The notes under the pieces are model-generated. The model ran no database searches, was not told the origin of the DNA, and saw only the letters and a program-made list of their open reading frames with translations. From Porticoccaceae bacterium (lineage in GTDB: Bacteria > Pseudomonadota > Gammaproteobacteria > Pseudomonadales > Porticoccaceae), in contig JAUUYV010000002.1 of assembly GCA_030590275.1 (NCBI GenBank), positions 1 through 15,852 on the forward strand: DNA of 15,852 bases, given 5' to 3'. Of the stretch, positions 12,790 through 15,852 are shown in pieces (the first letter of the stretch is position 1; each line of letters begins with the position of its first letter). The translations under genes were made by a program, and so were the position numbers.

Positions 12790-14205
12790 ATGGGTAGAAC
12801 TGTCAGCGGCCACATCCGCCCCTACGAATCCGAACTTAATATTCTCAAGCACGGCATAGATGGCATCCTGCTAATTTTTGTTTTGGTTCTGGCATGCTGG
12901 CTGTACCTTGATGCCTGGGAAAAAAAGTACCGTATTGTTGCCATGAGCGGCGTGGCGCTTTTTTATATCGCTGCGAAAATCAACAACCTCTACCTATCTT
13001 CGCGCTATCGCCGTGTCAGCCAGGAAATAACTCCGTTATTGCACTCATGGTTTACCGCTTGCGCGGGCCTGTTGTTCCTGGGTTATGCGTTTAAATTAAC
13101 CCAGGACTATTCCAGGGTTGTCCTGGGACTATGGTTTCTGGGCGCACCGTTGTGCTTGATACTGTGGCGAGCACTGCTTAAATCTGGATTAAACTACGGC
13201 CGTAGGATGGGCTATAACACCCGCAGCGTAGTGATTGTCGGCACCGGAAAATCCGCCCAACGCCTGGCAAGTAATATCCAGGACATGAACTGGATAGGCT
13301 TAAATTTATTAGGTTTTGTCGCGGAGAGCCGCCCCTGCAATAACAATCATCAACAGAGGGATGGCAGTGGTGAGTTACTCGGCGGATTAAATACGCTCTA
13401 TCAAATGAAGGCTGAGGGTAAAGTCGATGTGGTTTATATTGCCCTGCCCGCCGATCAACACCAACAAATTGACGAAATCCTTGAAGTATTATCGGACTCT
13501 ACTGTATCCACCTTCCTGGTGCCGGATTTTGATCATTACGGCATCGCACAGGGTCGGTGGATTACCATCGGTGATACGCCAACTGTCAGCATTGCTGAAA
13601 CACCCATGCTCGGTTCAAGCGCTGGACTGAAGCGATTAGAAGACTTAGTCATCGCGGTTTTTGCCATCATCATCACCGCACCCCTTATGGCAATCATTGC
13701 CCTTGCCATAAAACTGAATTCGAAAGGGCCTGTTTTGTATAAGCAGCGCAGGCATGGTTTGAATGGTCAGGAAATTTCGGTCTGGAAATTTAGAAGCATG
13801 GCAACCTCTGTCAAAGATGAAGCCTTCAAACAGGCCCGCAAAGACGATCAGCGGATTACCCGGGTCGGAAAACTCCTTCGCTGTACATCGTTGGATGAGT
13901 TACCTCAGTTCTTTAATGTATTAGCCGGGCATATGTCCGTGGTTGGACCTCGACCTCACGCATTAGCGCACAATGAAGAATACCGGGGTTCTATATGGGG
14001 TTATATGCAACGTCACAAGGTTAAGCCCGGCATCACTGGACTGGCCCAAATCAAGGGTTATCGCGGTGAAACTGATACTCACGAAAAAATGGAACAGCGC
14101 TTTAAATATGACATGGAGTATCTAAACAACTGGTCGATCTGGCTAGATTTAAAAATAATCATACTCACACCGCTTACGATCATCAGTGGAAAAAATGCCT
14201 ATTGA
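12790..14205 (+). CDS. wcaJ: Undecaprenyl-phosphate glucose-1-phosphate transferase (WcaJ type)
   Basis: This is predicted to move glucose-1-phosphate from UDP-glucose to undecaprenyl phosphate at the inner membrane, the first step of lipid-linked glycan assembly. The 471-residue product has the full polyprenyl glycosylphosphotransferase layout. There are four membrane helices within 22-130, a Rossmann-like domain beginning SVVIVGTGKSAQRLA (146-160), and a fifth hydrophobic segment at about 284-307. The bacterial sugar transferase domain follows, with KRLEDL (281-286), KFRSM (333-337), the catalytic D369-E370 in TSLDELPQ and PRP (387-389). The end, HKVKPGITGLAQIKGYRGE and TDTHEKMEQRF, is the WcaJ/TIGR03023 pattern; WbaP proteins would transfer galactose. 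C365 replaces the usual basic residue before TSLDE. ATG 12790 has only a weak ribosome site. It is divergent from wzm. Confidence 0.9.
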   Translation: MGRTVSGHIRPYESELNILKHGIDGILLIFVLVLACWLYLDAWEKKYRIVAMSGVALFYIAAKINNLYLSSRYRRVSQEITPLLHSWFTACAGLLFLGYAFKLTQDYSRVVLGLWFLGAPLCLILWRALLKSGLNYGRRMGYNTRSVVIVGTGKSAQRLASNIQDMNWIGLNLLGFVAESRPCNNNHQQRDGSGELLGGLNTLYQMKAEGKVDVVYIALPADQHQQIDEILEVLSDSTVSTFLVPDFDHYGIAQGRWITIGDTPTVSIAETPMLGSSAGLKRLEDLVIAVFAIIITAPLMAIIALAIKLNSKGPVLYKQRRHGLNGQEISVWKFRSMATSVKDEAFKQARKDDQRITRVGKLLRCTSLDELPQFFNVLAGHMSVVGPRPHALAHNEEYRGSIWGYMQRHKVKPGITGLAQIKGYRGETDTHEKMEQRFKYDMEYLNNWSIWLDLKIIILTPLTIISGKNAY

Positions 14206-14260
14206 AGGTTCATCTTGGTAGCAACAATTCCAGTTAGTAGCAACAAGTCCAGTCTTACGA

Positions 14261-14287
14261 GCCATCACATCCGTCAAATGTGATGGT
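14261..14287 (+). terminator. Hairpin after the WcaJ-type gene (possible terminator)
   Basis: CCATCACAT (14262-14270) pairs perfectly with ATGTGATGG (14278-14286) around a 7-base loop, 56 bases after the stop. The following bases, TCAGGGCTTTGG, lack a proper T run, so intrinsic termination would be weak. Confidence 0.35.
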
Positions 14288-14347
14288 CAGGGCTTTGGTT
14301 TCAACGAGTAGATCCTTCCAAATGTCTCCCACCACTTCACTATGTCC

Positions 14348-14377
14348 TTGTAGTGCCCAAGCTAAAGAAACTATAAT
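14348..14377 (+). promoter_or_regulatory. Candidate sigma-70 promoter of uvrA
   Basis: TTGTAG (14348-14353) and a consensus TATAAT (14372-14377) are 18 bases apart. Transcription would start near 14384, leaving a leader of about 24 bases. I see no LexA box of the CTG-N10-CAG type around it, although uvrA is SOS-controlled in E. coli. Confidence 0.55.
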
Positions 14378-14407
14378 TTCCTGTTAGCCCGCCACTTATT
14401 GACCTAC

Positions 14408-15852
<1,445 letters not shown>

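Overview
The window looks like a surface-polysaccharide locus from a gammaproteobacterium, probably marine, joined to the core gene uvrA. The UvrA fragment is very close to the enterobacterial type, the rml order B-D-A-C is the classical one, and the base composition is moderate. I cannot name the genus.

Region 1 (1-6938, all +) is a tight block of eight genes. It holds the 3' half of rmlB/rfbB, then rfbD, rfbA and rfbC, which together make dTDP-L-rhamnose. Next come a PAPS-dependent sulfotransferase, a propeller-like protein with a coiled-coil tail, a WbsX/GH99-like protein, and a second sulfotransferase paralogous to the first. Spacings run from 8-nt overlaps to about 70-nt gaps, so this reads as one operon or its end. 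The simplest reading is synthesis and decoration of a rhamnose-containing, possibly sulfated, surface glycan.

Region 2 (6939-10891, genes all -) is accessory and loosely packed. Three paralogous, secreted, four-cysteine proteins of about 170 aa (7141-7659, 8783-9286, 10014-10517) share the same cysteine spacing, and each has a hairpin just downstream. A membrane-anchored protein with a CxxxxC motif lies among them (7835-8557). The 727-bp gap at 9287-10013 holds a plus-strand promoter, several hairpins, and a fragment of an ABC-exporter ATPase gene (9894-9961) that matches the intact wzt gene 1.4 kb away.

Region 3 (10892-12456, -) is an ABC-2 polysaccharide exporter: permease (wzm type) followed by ATPase (wzt type), joined by an ATGA overlap. 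Two strong terminators, both reading on the minus strand, lie just upstream of it.

Region 4 (12790-14205, +) is a WcaJ-type undecaprenyl-phosphate glucose-1-phosphate transferase, which starts glycan assembly on the lipid carrier. Region 5 (14408 to the end, +) is the first half of uvrA, with its own promoter.

Together the window supplies a sugar nucleotide (dTDP-rhamnose), an initiating transferase, a lipid-linked-glycan exporter and two sulfotransferases. It contains no ordinary glycosyltransferase, so those are presumably to the left of the window.
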